A stretch of 64,000 nucleotides of DNA from Magnetospirillum sp. XM-1 (GCF_001511835.1 NZ_LN997848.1:806001-870000), one strand, 5' to 3'. Positions 28,295 through 37,845 are shown, counted from the stretch's first letter. Numbers and translations: made by a program. The notes: generated by a model not told the origin, from the sequence alone.

Positions 28295-29875
28295 ATGAGG
28301 CTGTGGCGGACTCTGCGGCATCTGCGCCCTGCTCAGGTGGCTCACCGCCTGTGGTACCGGGCGCGCTTGGCGTATTTCCGCACGGCTCTGGCCTCGGGCC
28401 GCTTGGGCAAGGAGACGGCCGCTCCGGTTCTTGCGCCACCGTTCGCCCCGGGGCATGAGGCCAACGGGCGGCTGATCCTGACCGGCCGGATCAGGCTGGT
28501 GGGCCTGGAAGGCCCGGCCGATGGCTGGGCCGCGCCCGGCCTGCCCCTGTTGTGGCGCTTCACCCTGCATTACTTCGAATGGCTGGCCGATCTGCGTGCC
28601 CTGGGGGAAGAGGGCCGCCCGCCCGCCCGCGCCCTGGTCGCCCAATGGCTGGCGCGCTTCGAGCGCTTCGACCCGGTGGCCTGGCATCCCTATCCCCTGT
28701 CGCTGCGGCTGGTGTCGTGGCTGGCCCATGCCCAATTCCTGTGCCAGGGGGCCGATACGGCATTCGTCGAAGCCTTTCACCGCTCGCTGCATCGCCAGGC
28801 CCGGCACCTGGAGCGGGTGTGGGAGCGCGACGTGGGCGGCAATCACCTGATCAAGAACCTCAAGGCTGCCATTACCGCTGCCTTGTGCCTGCCCGGTCAT
28901 GAGGGAACCTTGGCCGGAGCGCTGAGGGTGCTGGAGGGCGAGATCGGGCGGCAGATTCTTTCCGACGGCTGCCATTACGAGCGCTCGCCCAGCTACCATT
29001 ACCAGGTATTGGGCGATCTGGAGGATCTGGCCGCGCTGTTCGAGGCGCCGCCCGCCTTCCTCGCCGAGGCCATCGGGCGCATGCGCCCGGCGGCGGCCTT
29101 CTTCGTCATGGCGCCCGGCATGCTGGCCCAGTTCAACGACGGGACCGCCGACGGTCCGGCGGACGTGCCCGAGGGGGCGGTGCCTGCAGCGCTCCCCCAG
29201 GCGGGGTATTGGCGGCTGGAGGCCGGAACGGCCCGGCTGATGGTGGATTGCGGTCCCTGCTGCCCCGACGATCTGCCGGCCCACGCCCATGCCGACACCT
29301 TGTCGTTCGAATTCTTCGACGGCGGCCATCCGCTGGTGGTCAATTGCGGCACCTATGCCTATCAGGATGCGGCGTGGCGCAATCGTTTCCGGGGCACCGC
29401 CTTCCACTCCACCTTGAGCGTGGATGACGGCGACAGCGCCGAGGTCTATGGTGGCTTTCGCCTCGGCCGCCGGCCGGGGCGTTTCGCCGTGACGTGTGGA
29501 GAAGGCCGGTTCTCAGGGGAATTCGATGGCTGGAGCCGTCTGGGCTTGACCCATCGCCGCACCCTGGCCCTGGAGGAGGGACGGCTGGAGGGAACCGACG
29601 AGGTGTTTTCGGCGCGTCCCGGGGCCGCCCACACTCTGACGGCGCGGTTCCACCTGCATCCGTCGGTGACGGCGCGGCCGGACGGCGACGGGATCGTGGC
29701 GTCCACGGCGGGCGGCGCGGTCTGGCGCTTCGCCGCACCCGGCCTGGCGGTGTCCCTGACCGAGTCCCGCTATTCCCCCCGCTTCCATGAGATGGAGCTC
29801 ACCCGCTGCATCCGGGTGGACGTCCCGCTGACAGGGGAGAAGGCGGTTCTGGCGTGGCGGTTCTACCGCCCGTAA
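28295..29875 (+). CDS. Heparinase II/III family protein
   Basis: This 526-residue protein has an N-terminal helical (alpha/alpha toroid) domain and a C-terminal beta-sandwich typical of the heparinase II/III alginate-lyase-like family. The toroid holds GNHLIKNLKAAITAA and the ERSPSYHYQVLGDL region. The linker carries HAHADTLSFEFFDGGHPLVVNCGTYAY with the conserved His-x-His-x-Asp and Gly-Thr. No signal peptide is evident. Such proteins lie in exopolysaccharide clusters and cleave or modify uronate polymers. ATG 28295 is chosen over GTG 28289 because GGGGGAGG lies seven bases upstream. The 3' end overlaps the convergent manC gene by 13 bases. Confidence 0.87.
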   Translation: MRLWRTLRHLRPAQVAHRLWYRARLAYFRTALASGRLGKETAAPVLAPPFAPGHEANGRLILTGRIRLVGLEGPADGWAAPGLPLLWRFTLHYFEWLADLRALGEEGRPPARALVAQWLARFERFDPVAWHPYPLSLRLVSWLAHAQFLCQGADTAFVEAFHRSLHRQARHLERVWERDVGGNHLIKNLKAAITAALCLPGHEGTLAGALRVLEGEIGRQILSDGCHYERSPSYHYQVLGDLEDLAALFEAPPAFLAEAIGRMRPAAAFFVMAPGMLAQFNDGTADGPADVPEGAVPAALPQAGYWRLEAGTARLMVDCGPCCPDDLPAHAHADTLSFEFFDGGHPLVVNCGTYAYQDAAWRNRFRGTAFHSTLSVDDGDSAEVYGGFRLGRRPGRFAVTCGEGRFSGEFDGWSRLGLTHRRTLALEEGRLEGTDEVFSARPGAAHTLTARFHLHPSVTARPDGDGIVASTAGGAVWRFAAPGLAVSLTESRYSPRFHEMELTRCIRVDVPLTGEKAVLAWRFYRP

Positions 29876-31257
29876 TCGTCTTCGATGCGGACGATGTCGT
29901 CCTCGCCCACATATTCGCCCGACTGCACCTCGATCAGGCGCAGCGGTACCTTGCCGGGGTTTTCCAGGCGGTGGTTGGTGCCGGCGGGAATGAAGGTGGA
30001 TTCGTTCTCGCGCAGCACGAAGGTGTTGTCGCCGCAGGTGACCAGGGCGGTTCCGCGCACCACCACCCAATGCTCGGAGCGGTGCCAGTGCTTTTGCAGC
30101 GACAGCTTGGCGCCCGGGTCCACGTGGATGTGCTTGACCTTGAAGCGCTCGCCCTGCTCGACGGTCTGGTACCAGCCCCAGGGGCGCCAGCCGCGGGTGC
30201 CCTGGGTGGCTTCGGGGCGGCCCTCGCGCTTCAGGGCCTCGACCACCGCCTTGACCTCCTGGTCGCGGGCCTTGTCGGCCACCAGCACGGCGTCGTCGGT
30301 GGCGATTACCACCAGATCCTTGACGCCCACCGCCGCGACCAGCCGGCCTTGGCTGCGCAGGTAGCAGCCCGAGCTTTCCAGGGCCAGGACGTCGCCCTGG
30401 ATGGCGTTGCCGTCGAGATCGCGGCCCGATTCCTGCCACAGCGCCGACCACGAGCCGATGTCGGACCAGCCCATCTCCACCGGCACCACCGCCACCTTGT
30501 CCGACTTTTCCATCACCGCGTAGTCGATGGACTGGCCGGCGATGGCGGCGAAGGCCTTGTCGTCCAGGCGGAAGAAGAACAGGTCCGAGCGGCCCTGGTC
30601 GATGGCGGCCTTGCACGATTCGGCCATGCCGGGGGCGTGGCGGGACAATTCGTCGAGGAACAGGCGCACCGGCAGTAGGAAAATACCGCTGTTCCAGGTG
30701 TAATCACCCGAGGCGACATAGGTTTCGGCGGTGGCCAGATCGGGCTTCTCGACGAAGCGCTCCACCTCGAAGCCGCCGTCCAGCGCCTTGCCGCGCTTGA
30801 TGTAGCCGTAGCCGGTGTTGGGATTGGTGGGCTGGATGCCGAAGGTGACCAGACGCCCCGCCTCGGCCAGCGGAATCGCGGATTCCAGGGCTTTGTGAAA
30901 GGCGGGCACGTCGCCGATCAGATGGTCGGACGGCATCAGCAGCATCAGGCCGTCGGGATCGCTGTCTGTCAGGATCAGGGCGGCCACCGCCGCGGCCGGG
31001 GCGGTGTTGCGTCCCACCGGCTCGATGACCACGGCGCGGGGTTCCAGCCCAACCTCGCGCAGCTGCTCGGCGACGACGAAGCGGTGTTCCACATTGCACA
31101 CCACCACCGGCGGCACGCCCAGGCGAAGCGCTGTATCCTGCAGCAAGGTCCGCTCTCCGGTCAGCTTCAGCAGCTGCTTGGGCATCAATTCCCGCGACAG
31201 CGGCCACAGCCGGGTGCCGGCGCCACCGGACAGGATGACGGGAATGAGGGTGGTCAT
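29863..31257 (-). CDS. manC: Mannose-1-phosphate guanylyltransferase / mannose-6-phosphate isomerase
   Basis: This bifunctional enzyme makes GDP-mannose. It has 464 residues. The nucleotidyltransferase domain opens with PVILSGGAGTRLWPLSRE and includes NPNTGYGYIK, FVEKPD and TWNSGIFLL. The C-terminal cupin (isomerase) carries LSLQKHWHRSEHWVVVRGTALVT. Length and both domains match the CpsB/AlgA class. It is the last gene of a minus-strand operon, three bases after the epimerase. The product can feed mannose, fucose or GDP-deoxyhexose residues of the surface polymer. Confidence 0.95.
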   Translation of the reverse strand: MTTLIPVILSGGAGTRLWPLSRELMPKQLLKLTGERTLLQDTALRLGVPPVVVCNVEHRFVVAEQLREVGLEPRAVVIEPVGRNTAPAAAVAALILTDSDPDGLMLLMPSDHLIGDVPAFHKALESAIPLAEAGRLVTFGIQPTNPNTGYGYIKRGKALDGGFEVERFVEKPDLATAETYVASGDYTWNSGIFLLPVRLFLDELSRHAPGMAESCKAAIDQGRSDLFFFRLDDKAFAAIAGQSIDYAVMEKSDKVAVVPVEMGWSDIGSWSALWQESGRDLDGNAIQGDVLALESSGCYLRSQGRLVAAVGVKDLVVIATDDAVLVADKARDQEVKAVVEALKREGRPEATQGTRGWRPWGWYQTVEQGERFKVKHIHVDPGAKLSLQKHWHRSEHWVVVRGTALVTCGDNTFVLRENESTFIPAGTNHRLENPGKVPLRLIEVQSGEYVGEDDIVRIEDDYGR

Positions 31258-31260
31258 CGC

Positions 31261-32217
31261 TTAATTCTCCTTGTTCCGCCACCAATGTGCGGTGGCGGCC
31301 AGTCCTTCGTCCAGAGTTTCGGGCGGCACCCAGCCCACGGCCTCGGCCAGGGCCGAACCATCCACTTCCAGTGAGGCGGTCAGGCGCTGGATGGCCGCGC
31401 CCCTGCCCAGCAGACCGGCGCCCAGGCGCATCAACCCGATGGGCACCGGCAGCAGCCGGGCCGGACGGCCCAGTGCCCTGGCCAGTCCCCGCACCAGCCC
31501 GGCGGTGCTTGGCGCCTCGGCGTCGCACAGGGTGAAGACGCGGCATTGGCCGGAAGCCGGCGGCTGGTCGAGGACGGCGCGGATGGCATCGACCAGGTTG
31601 CCCAGGCCGATCAGCGAGCGCCGGTTGGCGGTGCAGCAGCCCAGCGGCAGCGGCAGGCCGCGATCGACCAGGCCGATCAGCGAGCGGAAATTGCCCTTCA
31701 CTCCGGGGCCGTAGACCAGGGGCGGGCGCAGAACCGTCACCGCCAGCCCGGTACGGGCGGCGATGTCGGCCAGTCCCCGCTCGGCCTCCAGCTTGGAGAT
31801 GCCGTAAGGGTCCACCGGGGCGGCGTTCAGGGGGCCGAAGAGCGTGCCGGTGGTTTCCTCGCCATTGGCCTTGATGGAGCTGAGGAACACCAGATGACCG
31901 ATGCCCGCGCCTGCCGCCTGCTCGGCCAGCCGCAGGGTTCCCGCCACATTGGCGGCTCGGAACTCGGCCAGGGGATCGTGGGAGGTGTCGTGCATCACAT
32001 GGACGCGGGCGGCCAGATGCACCACCGCCTGCATTCCCTGAAGGGCGGCATTCCAGTCGCCATCCGCGGCCAGCCGCCCGGCTGGTCGCGGCAGGACGCG
32101 GTGGGGCAGATGGGGCTGGCCGCGTACCGCGCCGGCGACCGCGTGGCCCAGTTCGACCAGCCGGCGGCACAGGGGCTGGCCGACAAAGCCGTTGGCGCCG
32201 GTAACCAGGATGGTCAT
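31261..32217 (-). CDS. NAD-dependent sugar-nucleotide epimerase/dehydratase (WbpV-like SDR)
   Basis: This extended short-chain dehydrogenase has 318 residues. ILVTGANGFVGQPLCRRL is the NAD-binding loop, VHLAARVHV and FLSSIKANG give the active-site Ser region, and YGISKLEAE supplies Tyr-x-x-x-Lys. Sequence and pairing with a WecA/WbpL-like phosphoglycosyltransferase immediately upstream resemble WbpV/FnlA-region epimerases that supply UDP-QuiNAc or UDP-FucNAc to the priming transferase. The exact sugar cannot be told from the sequence. Its ATG overlaps the stop of the previous gene by four bases. Confidence 0.88.
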   Translation of the reverse strand: MTILVTGANGFVGQPLCRRLVELGHAVAGAVRGQPHLPHRVLPRPAGRLAADGDWNAALQGMQAVVHLAARVHVMHDTSHDPLAEFRAANVAGTLRLAEQAAGAGIGHLVFLSSIKANGEETTGTLFGPLNAAPVDPYGISKLEAERGLADIAARTGLAVTVLRPPLVYGPGVKGNFRSLIGLVDRGLPLPLGCCTANRRSLIGLGNLVDAIRAVLDQPPASGQCRVFTLCDAEAPSTAGLVRGLARALGRPARLLPVPIGLMRLGAGLLGRGAAIQRLTASLEVDGSALAEAVGWVPPETLDEGLAATAHWWRNKEN

Positions 32218-33230
32218 CGCAGGATTCCTCCCGCCCAGCGGGTCATCTGCGCCAGCATCGCGCCGACCACCAGCACGGCGGCGACCACCGCCGGGACGGC
32301 ATGACCGAGGGCGGCCAGCAGGGCGGCGCCGACCAGCAGGACATTACCGCCCAGGATCAGCAGCGATACCCGGGCGTGGCTTTGGCCGCCGCGCACGGCG
32401 CGCTGGTAGAAATGGCGGCGGTGGGCCTGCCAGATGCGCTCGCCGTCCCCGAGGCGCCACAGCAGGGTGATGGTGGCGTCGGCCAGGTAATAGGCGGGTA
32501 GAATCAGGGCGGCGGCCAAGTGCCCGGCAACCGCCAGCTGCACCAGCAGCCCACCCAGCAGGAAACCCAGGGGGATGGAGCCGGAATCACCCAGGAAGAT
32601 ACGGGCCGGGTGCCAGTTCCACACCAGAAAGCCCAGGGCGGCGGCGGCGATGATCAGGGCGGGTGGCAGCAGCCCGCCCAGGCCGATCACGGCGGCGATG
32701 GCCGCCAGGCCCAGGCCGATGGCGGCGCTCTCCACGCCGGTGATGCCGTCGATGCCGTCCATGAAATTGTAGAGATTGACGAACCACAGCCAGCCCAGGC
32801 CGATCAGCAGGCGGTCCGCCCACAGGGGCAGCAGGCCCTGGAAGGCCAGGGCCTCGGCGCCGAGGCCGATCAGGCTGGCGGCGATGACGGCGGCCTGGGC
32901 CAGGAAGCGGGGGAGCGGCGCCAGTCCCTTGCGGTCGTCCACCCAGGAGATGGCCATCAGCACCAGGGCACCGGCCGCCAGGGCGGTGGGCTGGCCGGGG
33001 ACGGCGAAGGCGGCCAGGATCAACGCCGCCACGGTGACCGGCGTGACCGCCAGCCCGCCGCCCCGGGGCGTGGGCAGGCTGTGGCTGGAGCGCTCGTTGG
33101 GATGGTCGAGGATCTGCCGGTGGCGCAGCCAGACCAGCACGGCGCGGGTGGCTCCCAGACTGGCGGCGAAGGTCGCCAAAGCCGCCCAAAGGGAAGCCTG
33201 CCCGATCTCCGTCAGCGTCTGGACCGCCAC
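32214..33230 (-). CDS. Undecaprenyl-phosphate sugar-1-phosphate transferase (WecA/WbpL-like)
   Basis: This polytopic inner-membrane enzyme starts lipid-linked glycan synthesis by adding a sugar phosphate to undecaprenyl phosphate. It has 338 residues with about ten hydrophobic helices. The polyprenyl-P transferase motifs are all present: HPNERSSHSLPTPRGGG, ISWVDDRKGL (the DD pair), NLYNFMDGIDGITG and IFLGDSGSIPLGFLLGG, with HRRHFYQR near the end. The start is GTG 33230 with GGAGG about eight bases upstream, right after the previous stop; longer frames run into that gene. It is probably the priming enzyme of this locus. Confidence 0.92.
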   Translation of the reverse strand: MAVQTLTEIGQASLWAALATFAASLGATRAVLVWLRHRQILDHPNERSSHSLPTPRGGGLAVTPVTVAALILAAFAVPGQPTALAAGALVLMAISWVDDRKGLAPLPRFLAQAAVIAASLIGLGAEALAFQGLLPLWADRLLIGLGWLWFVNLYNFMDGIDGITGVESAAIGLGLAAIAAVIGLGGLLPPALIIAAAALGFLVWNWHPARIFLGDSGSIPLGFLLGGLLVQLAVAGHLAAALILPAYYLADATITLLWRLGDGERIWQAHRRHFYQRAVRGGQSHARVSLLILGGNVLLVGAALLAALGHAVPAVVAAVLVVGAMLAQMTRWAGGILR

Positions 33231-33232
33231 CG

Positions 33233-35389
33233 CTAGTCCTCCAGGCCGATCCGGCGGCCGTCCCGCAGGCTCTCCAGTACGGCAATAGTGGCTAGGCTGG
33301 TCTCGACCAGTTCGGCCTCGTCGGCGGGGGCCGGGCCGCCATTGGCCACGGCGCGGACGAAGGCGTCCAGCTCGGCGCGATGGCCCTTGTCCTGGCCCAT
33401 GGACTTTTCCGTCCGGGTGCGGCCGCCCTGGGTAATGGCCAGCGTCAGGAAATTGTCGATCACCGCCACCGTTCCGCCTGCGAAACACTCGAAGCGTTCC
33501 TTGCTGTGGGCGGTATCGCCCTGGGCGGTGTAGACGATGGTGGCCAAGGAGCCGTCCTTGAAGGCGAGGGTGACGGACAGGTCGTTACAGCCGCCATGGG
33601 TCACGGCGGCGCTTTCCGCCTGGACCGTGGCGATGGGTGAACCGGCCAGGACGCGGGCGAGGTCGATGAAGTGGCAAAGCTCGCCCAGAATGCGTCCGCC
33701 CCCTTCCTCGGCGGCATTGACCCAGCTTTCCGCCGGCAAGGCGCCGGCATTGACCCGCAGCATCAGCACCTTGGGGCCGGGATGGCGGGCCAGATGGGCG
33801 CGGGCCTTGAGGGTCAGCGGCGCGAAGCGGCGGTTGAAGCCGATTGTGAAGAAGCCGGGCGAGCCTTGCCGGGCGGTGATCACCCGGTTGAGCTGATCCC
33901 GGTCCAGCGCCAGGGGCTTTTCCACCAGAACCGACTTGCCGGTCGCCAGAACCCGGGCGGTCATCTCGGCGTGGTTGCCGTGACGGGTGGCCACCAGCAC
34001 CGCGTTGATGGAAGGGTCGTTCAGCACCAGATCCACGTCGGTGGTGGCGTTGGCGAAGCCGAAGGTCTGCTGGCCATGCTCGGCGGTCTGGCCGCGCTGG
34101 GTGCATAGCGTCCGCAGCTCCACGTTGGGCAGGCGCGCCAGCTCGGGCAGCAGGACGGTGCGGGCGAAATTGCCGGCGCCAATCACCCCCATGGTGCAGC
34201 GTCCGGCTGCGGCCTTGGTCGCCGGGAAGACCTTGGATTCGGCTCTGGCCTGTCCTTCGCCATAGTTGAGAACCACGCCCAGATGGGGCTCGGAGCCGCC
34301 GGTGACCAGACGGTAGGCGTCTTCCGCGTCGTCGAAGGCGAAACGATGGGTGATCAGCGCCCCCACGTCCAGGCGGCGGGGGAGCGACCGGCTCATCAGG
34401 CGGACGCATTCGCGCAGGTTCTCGGCCTCGGTCCAGCGCACCCAGCCCACCGGATACTTGACGCCGCGGGATTCGAAATCCTCGTCGTAGCGTCCGGGGC
34501 CGTAGGAGCGCGACACGGACAGCGTCAGCTCTTTCTTCATATAGGCGGCATAGTCGAATTCGGTACCGGTCTTGCCCACCAGGACGACCTTGGCGCGGTC
34601 GCGGGCCAGTTCGGCGGCCAGGGCCAGGGGTTCCGACGACTCGGTCGCCGCGGCGATCAGCACCGAGTCGCAGCCGACGCCGCCGGTCAGCGCCGCCACC
34701 GCCTCGCTCAGGCCGTGCTCGCCCAGCACCCAGGTCAGTTCGGCCCCCATGGCCTTGGCCAGGGCCAGTCGTTCCGGGTTGACATCGAGCGCGATGACCC
34801 GGGCGCCCTGCAGCGCCAGCAATTGCACCGCCAGCTGTCCCACCAGTCCGACGCCCAGCACCGCCACCACGTCGCCCAATTGCGCGCCCAGCGAGCGCAT
34901 GCCGGCCATGGCGATGGCGCCCACCGTGCCGAAGGCGGCCTCCTCGTCGGTGACGTCGTCGGGGACGGCGGCCACCAGATTGCGTGGCACCACGTTCAGC
35001 TCGGCGTGATTGGCCAGCCCGGCTCCGGCCATGGCCACCCGCTGGCCGGCGGCGAAGGCGCCCTCCAGCCCGGCGCCGACGGCCGAGATGGTGCCGGCGG
35101 CGGAATAGCCCAGCGGCAGGGGCTCGTCCAGGCGGGCCATCACCGCCTTGAAGGTGGAGATCAGCCCGTCGCGCCGTGCCTTGTCCAGCACCTTGCGTAC
35201 CAGGTCGGGGCGGGCCGAGGCCTTGGCGGCCAGGCTTTTGCGGGCGAAGTCGATGACCATGCGCTCGGTACCGGCGCTGATCAGCGAGGCCCGGGTGGCG
35301 ACCAGGACATGACCGGCCCGGACCCTGGGGTCGGGGACCTGCTTCAGGGAGAGCTTGCCGCTGCGGGTGCTTTGGATGACTTGCTTCAT
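33233..35389 (-). CDS. Bi-domain oxidoreductase: MDR dehydrogenase fused to Gfo/Idh/MocA
   Basis: This 718-residue protein joins two NAD(P)-binding enzymes. Residues 1-~370 form a medium-chain alcohol-dehydrogenase-like domain (GHVLVATRASLISAGTERM, DVVAVLGVGLVGQLAVQLLAL). Residues ~395-718 form a Gfo/Idh/MocA domain (GVIGAGNFARTVLLPEL, SVLVEKPLALDRDQL). The usual catalytic zinc Cys of classical MDR enzymes is not seen at the expected place. Such fusions occur in exopolysaccharide clusters, often with heparinase II/III proteins as here. Probable role: oxidation/reduction of a nucleotide sugar, substrate unknown. It is eight bases downstream of the exonuclease gene. Confidence 0.88.
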   Translation of the reverse strand: MKQVIQSTRSGKLSLKQVPDPRVRAGHVLVATRASLISAGTERMVIDFARKSLAAKASARPDLVRKVLDKARRDGLISTFKAVMARLDEPLPLGYSAAGTISAVGAGLEGAFAAGQRVAMAGAGLANHAELNVVPRNLVAAVPDDVTDEEAAFGTVGAIAMAGMRSLGAQLGDVVAVLGVGLVGQLAVQLLALQGARVIALDVNPERLALAKAMGAELTWVLGEHGLSEAVAALTGGVGCDSVLIAAATESSEPLALAAELARDRAKVVLVGKTGTEFDYAAYMKKELTLSVSRSYGPGRYDEDFESRGVKYPVGWVRWTEAENLRECVRLMSRSLPRRLDVGALITHRFAFDDAEDAYRLVTGGSEPHLGVVLNYGEGQARAESKVFPATKAAAGRCTMGVIGAGNFARTVLLPELARLPNVELRTLCTQRGQTAEHGQQTFGFANATTDVDLVLNDPSINAVLVATRHGNHAEMTARVLATGKSVLVEKPLALDRDQLNRVITARQGSPGFFTIGFNRRFAPLTLKARAHLARHPGPKVLMLRVNAGALPAESWVNAAEEGGGRILGELCHFIDLARVLAGSPIATVQAESAAVTHGGCNDLSVTLAFKDGSLATIVYTAQGDTAHSKERFECFAGGTVAVIDNFLTLAITQGGRTRTEKSMGQDKGHRAELDAFVRAVANGGPAPADEAELVETSLATIAVLESLRDGRRIGLED

Positions 35390-35397
35390 AACGGACC

Positions 35398-35955
35398 TTA
35401 TAGCAGATCGGACGGAAGGACGCGCCCGGTCTTGAACAGATGGCGAAGCACCTGGGCTACCTGACGGGCATCGCCCAAAGCATCATGGGATTGCTGGTCG
35501 GTCGCCAGACCGAAGGTGGCGGCCATCTCGCAGCTGTAGATGTGGGCCTGGGCGCCGGCGGCGGCCATCAGCAGCGGCGCCAGGTCGCGGCAGCGCCGGT
35601 CGAAGGGAAAGTCGGTGCCGTTGAGGTCGCAATTCTCGCGCAATACGTCCTCGTCGGCACCGTTGGAGGCCAGCCGGGCGCCGGTGGCAAAATCGGCCAG
35701 CTGGCCGAGGGCCTCGGGAAAGTCCATTCCGTGGCGATCCACCTGATCCTGGGTGACGCCGGTCAGATCGGTGAAATAGGCGCTTAAGCGCGGATTGATG
35801 CGGGGCTTGACCAGCAGGGACAATTCGGCGCCGTCGTCGAGGCGGACGGCTCCGATCTGCACTACTTCGCGGTGTTCGCCGGGTCCCGACCATCGACGCT
35901 CGCGCGCTCCGGTCCAGGTGGTGTATTCCAGATCGTAGACAACGATACCCGTCAC
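35398..35955 (-). CDS. DEDDh 3'-5' exonuclease (DnaQ-like)
   Basis: This 185-residue exonuclease of the RNase T/DnaQ superfamily has Exo I in VVYDLEYTTW (Asp, Glu), Exo II around LASNGADEDVL and Exo III in HDALGDARQVAQVL (His-x5-Asp), so the catalytic set looks complete. The start is GTG, either 35955 (VTGIVVYDLEY) or 35964. It is the first gene of the minus-strand polysaccharide operon, an odd partner for glycan genes; the link may be only shared transcription. Substrate unknown (RNA, DNA or oligonucleotides). Confidence 0.82.
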   Translation of the reverse strand: MTGIVVYDLEYTTWTGARERRWSGPGEHREVVQIGAVRLDDGAELSLLVKPRINPRLSAYFTDLTGVTQDQVDRHGMDFPEALGQLADFATGARLASNGADEDVLRENCDLNGTDFPFDRRCRDLAPLLMAAAGAQAHIYSCEMAATFGLATDQQSHDALGDARQVAQVLRHLFKTGRVLPSDLL

Positions 35956-36020
35956 CCTAGCCACCCTGGCCCTTGAGGTCGGTCCTGAGGTACTGAAGCG
36001 GGTAGGGGATGTCAAGCAAA

Positions 36021-36033
36021 GGCCTAGCCTAGG
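36021..36033. promoter_or_regulatory. Palindrome in divergent promoter region
   Basis: GCCTAG-C-CTAGGC is a perfect 13-base palindrome in the 132-base gap between the divergent exonuclease and asnB genes. A GATATATA stretch (36046-36053) just after it may be the -10 of the asnB operon. This fits an operator serving both operons, but no regulator is assigned. Confidence 0.3.
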
Positions 36034-36087
36034 CTGATCCCGGCGCGATATATACGGACCAACTTCCTTTTCCGGAAACCAAGCTCC

Positions 36088-37845
36088 ATGTGCGGTCTGG
36101 CCGCCATCTTCGCCTATCAGCCCGAGGCTGCGCCGGTTCAAGGCGACGAACTGACCCGAATCCGCGACGCCATGCGGCTGCGTGGCCCCGACGGCGCCGC
36201 TAGCTGGGTCTCGCCCGGCGGCCGGGTCGGCCTGGCCCATCGGCGTCTGGCCATCATCGATCTGTCGCCGGCCGGGGCCCAGCCCATGGCCAGCGCCGAC
36301 GGGCGGCTCGCCCTGGTGTTCAACGGCGAGATCTACAATTACCGCGCCTTGCGGGCAGAGCTGGAGAGCCTGGGGGCGGTGTTCCGCTCCCACACCGATA
36401 CCGAGGTGATCCTGGAGGGCTGGCGGCATTGGGGCAAGGCCGTGCTGCCCCGCCTGCGCGGCATGTTCGCCCTGGCGCTGTGGGACCATGAGGCCCGGGG
36501 CATGCTGCTGGCCCGCGATTCCTTCGGCATCAAGCCCCTTTATGTCTCCGATCAGGGTGGCTGCCTGCGGGCGGCGTCCCAGGTCAAGGCGCTGCTGGCC
36601 GGCGGCGCCATCGAAACCGCACCCGATCCCGCCGGCCATGCCGGCTTCTTTCTGTGGGGCCATGTGCCCGAGCCCCATACCCTGTACCGTTCCATCCGCC
36701 CCCTGCCCGCCGGGTCCTGGCTGTGGCAGGACGAGGCGGGGCGACGTGACGAAGGCCGCTTCTTTGACCTGGGCCAGGAATTGGCGGCGGCGGGCGAGAG
36801 AAATTTCGATATCGATATGTTGCACGCGGCCCTGGCCGGCAGCGTCAAGGCCCACCTGGAAGCGGACGTGCCGGTGGGGCTGTTCCTATCGGGTGGGCTG
36901 GATTCCACCACCCTGGCGGCCCTGGTGCGCGAGGCGAGCGAGGGGCCGGTGAACTCCATCACCCTGGGATTCGCCGAATTCGAGGGCAAGCCCCAGGACG
37001 AAGTTCCCCTGGCCGAGCGGGTGGCCGCCCATTACCGCCTGGATCATACCACCAGCCGGGTGACCGCCGCCGATTTTGCCCAGGCGCGCGGCCAATTGCT
37101 GGCCGACATGGACCAGCCCAGCGTCGACGGGGTCAACACCTGGTTCGTGGCCCGCGCCGCCGCCCGTTCGGGATTGAAGGTGGCGCTATCGGGCCTGGGT
37201 GGCGACGAATTGTTCGGCGGCTATGATTCCTTTTCCCAGATTCCCCGTCTGGTCGGGGCGCTTGGTCCCCTGCGGCCCTTGCGTGGCCTGGGGAAGGTTT
37301 TGCGCATGGGCCTCAGTCCGTGGATCGGCTGCTTTGCCTCGCCCAAGACGGCGGGGCTGCTGGAATGGGGCACCAGCTTCGGCGATGCCTATCTGCTGCG
37401 CCGCGCCCTGTTCATGCCCTGGGAGTTGCCTGGGGTGATGGACCCCGACATGGCGCGGGACGGCTGGAAGGCGCTGGCGGCCCCAGCCCGTCTCGAGGCG
37501 GCCGCCGGCGGAATATCGTCGCCGAGGCTGCGGGTTTCGGCCCTGGAGACCGGGTTCTACATGCGCAATCAGCTGCTGCGCGACAGCGACTGGGCCGGCA
37601 TGGCCCATTCCCTGGAAATCCGCGTGCCCCTGGTGGATGTGGATCTGCTGCGCGCCGTGCTGCCCCTGGCGCGCGGCGCTCGCCCGCCGGGCAAGCAGGA
37701 CATGGCGGCTTGCGCCCGTCCGGCCCTACCGCCCGAATTGCTGAACCGGCCCAAGACCGGTTTCTTCGTTCCCGTGGCGCAATGGCTGGGGGCGTCCAGC
37801 CTGCGCGGCTGGGCGCGGCAGGTTCATGGGGCGTTTCAGGCATGA
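36088..37845 (+). CDS. asnB: Asparagine synthase-like glutamine amidotransferase
   Basis: This 585-residue class II amidotransferase has the catalytic Cys at residue 2 (MCGLAAIF). The glutaminase domain (1-~200) is followed by an ATP-pyrophosphatase domain with SGGLDST (268-274), GLGGDELFGGY and HSLEIRVPLVDVDLL. It could make asparagine, but position at the head of a coupled operon with FemAB, deacetylase and DegT-like genes fits a glycan-specific role, as for WbpS-type enzymes that amidate uronic acids. Shorter and more divergent in the C-terminal half than housekeeping AsnB. The stop overlaps the next ATG. Confidence 0.88.
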   Translation: MCGLAAIFAYQPEAAPVQGDELTRIRDAMRLRGPDGAASWVSPGGRVGLAHRRLAIIDLSPAGAQPMASADGRLALVFNGEIYNYRALRAELESLGAVFRSHTDTEVILEGWRHWGKAVLPRLRGMFALALWDHEARGMLLARDSFGIKPLYVSDQGGCLRAASQVKALLAGGAIETAPDPAGHAGFFLWGHVPEPHTLYRSIRPLPAGSWLWQDEAGRRDEGRFFDLGQELAAAGERNFDIDMLHAALAGSVKAHLEADVPVGLFLSGGLDSTTLAALVREASEGPVNSITLGFAEFEGKPQDEVPLAERVAAHYRLDHTTSRVTAADFAQARGQLLADMDQPSVDGVNTWFVARAAARSGLKVALSGLGGDELFGGYDSFSQIPRLVGALGPLRPLRGLGKVLRMGLSPWIGCFASPKTAGLLEWGTSFGDAYLLRRALFMPWELPGVMDPDMARDGWKALAAPARLEAAAGGISSPRLRVSALETGFYMRNQLLRDSDWAGMAHSLEIRVPLVDVDLLRAVLPLARGARPPGKQDMAACARPALPPELLNRPKTGFFVPVAQWLGASSLRGWARQVHGAFQA

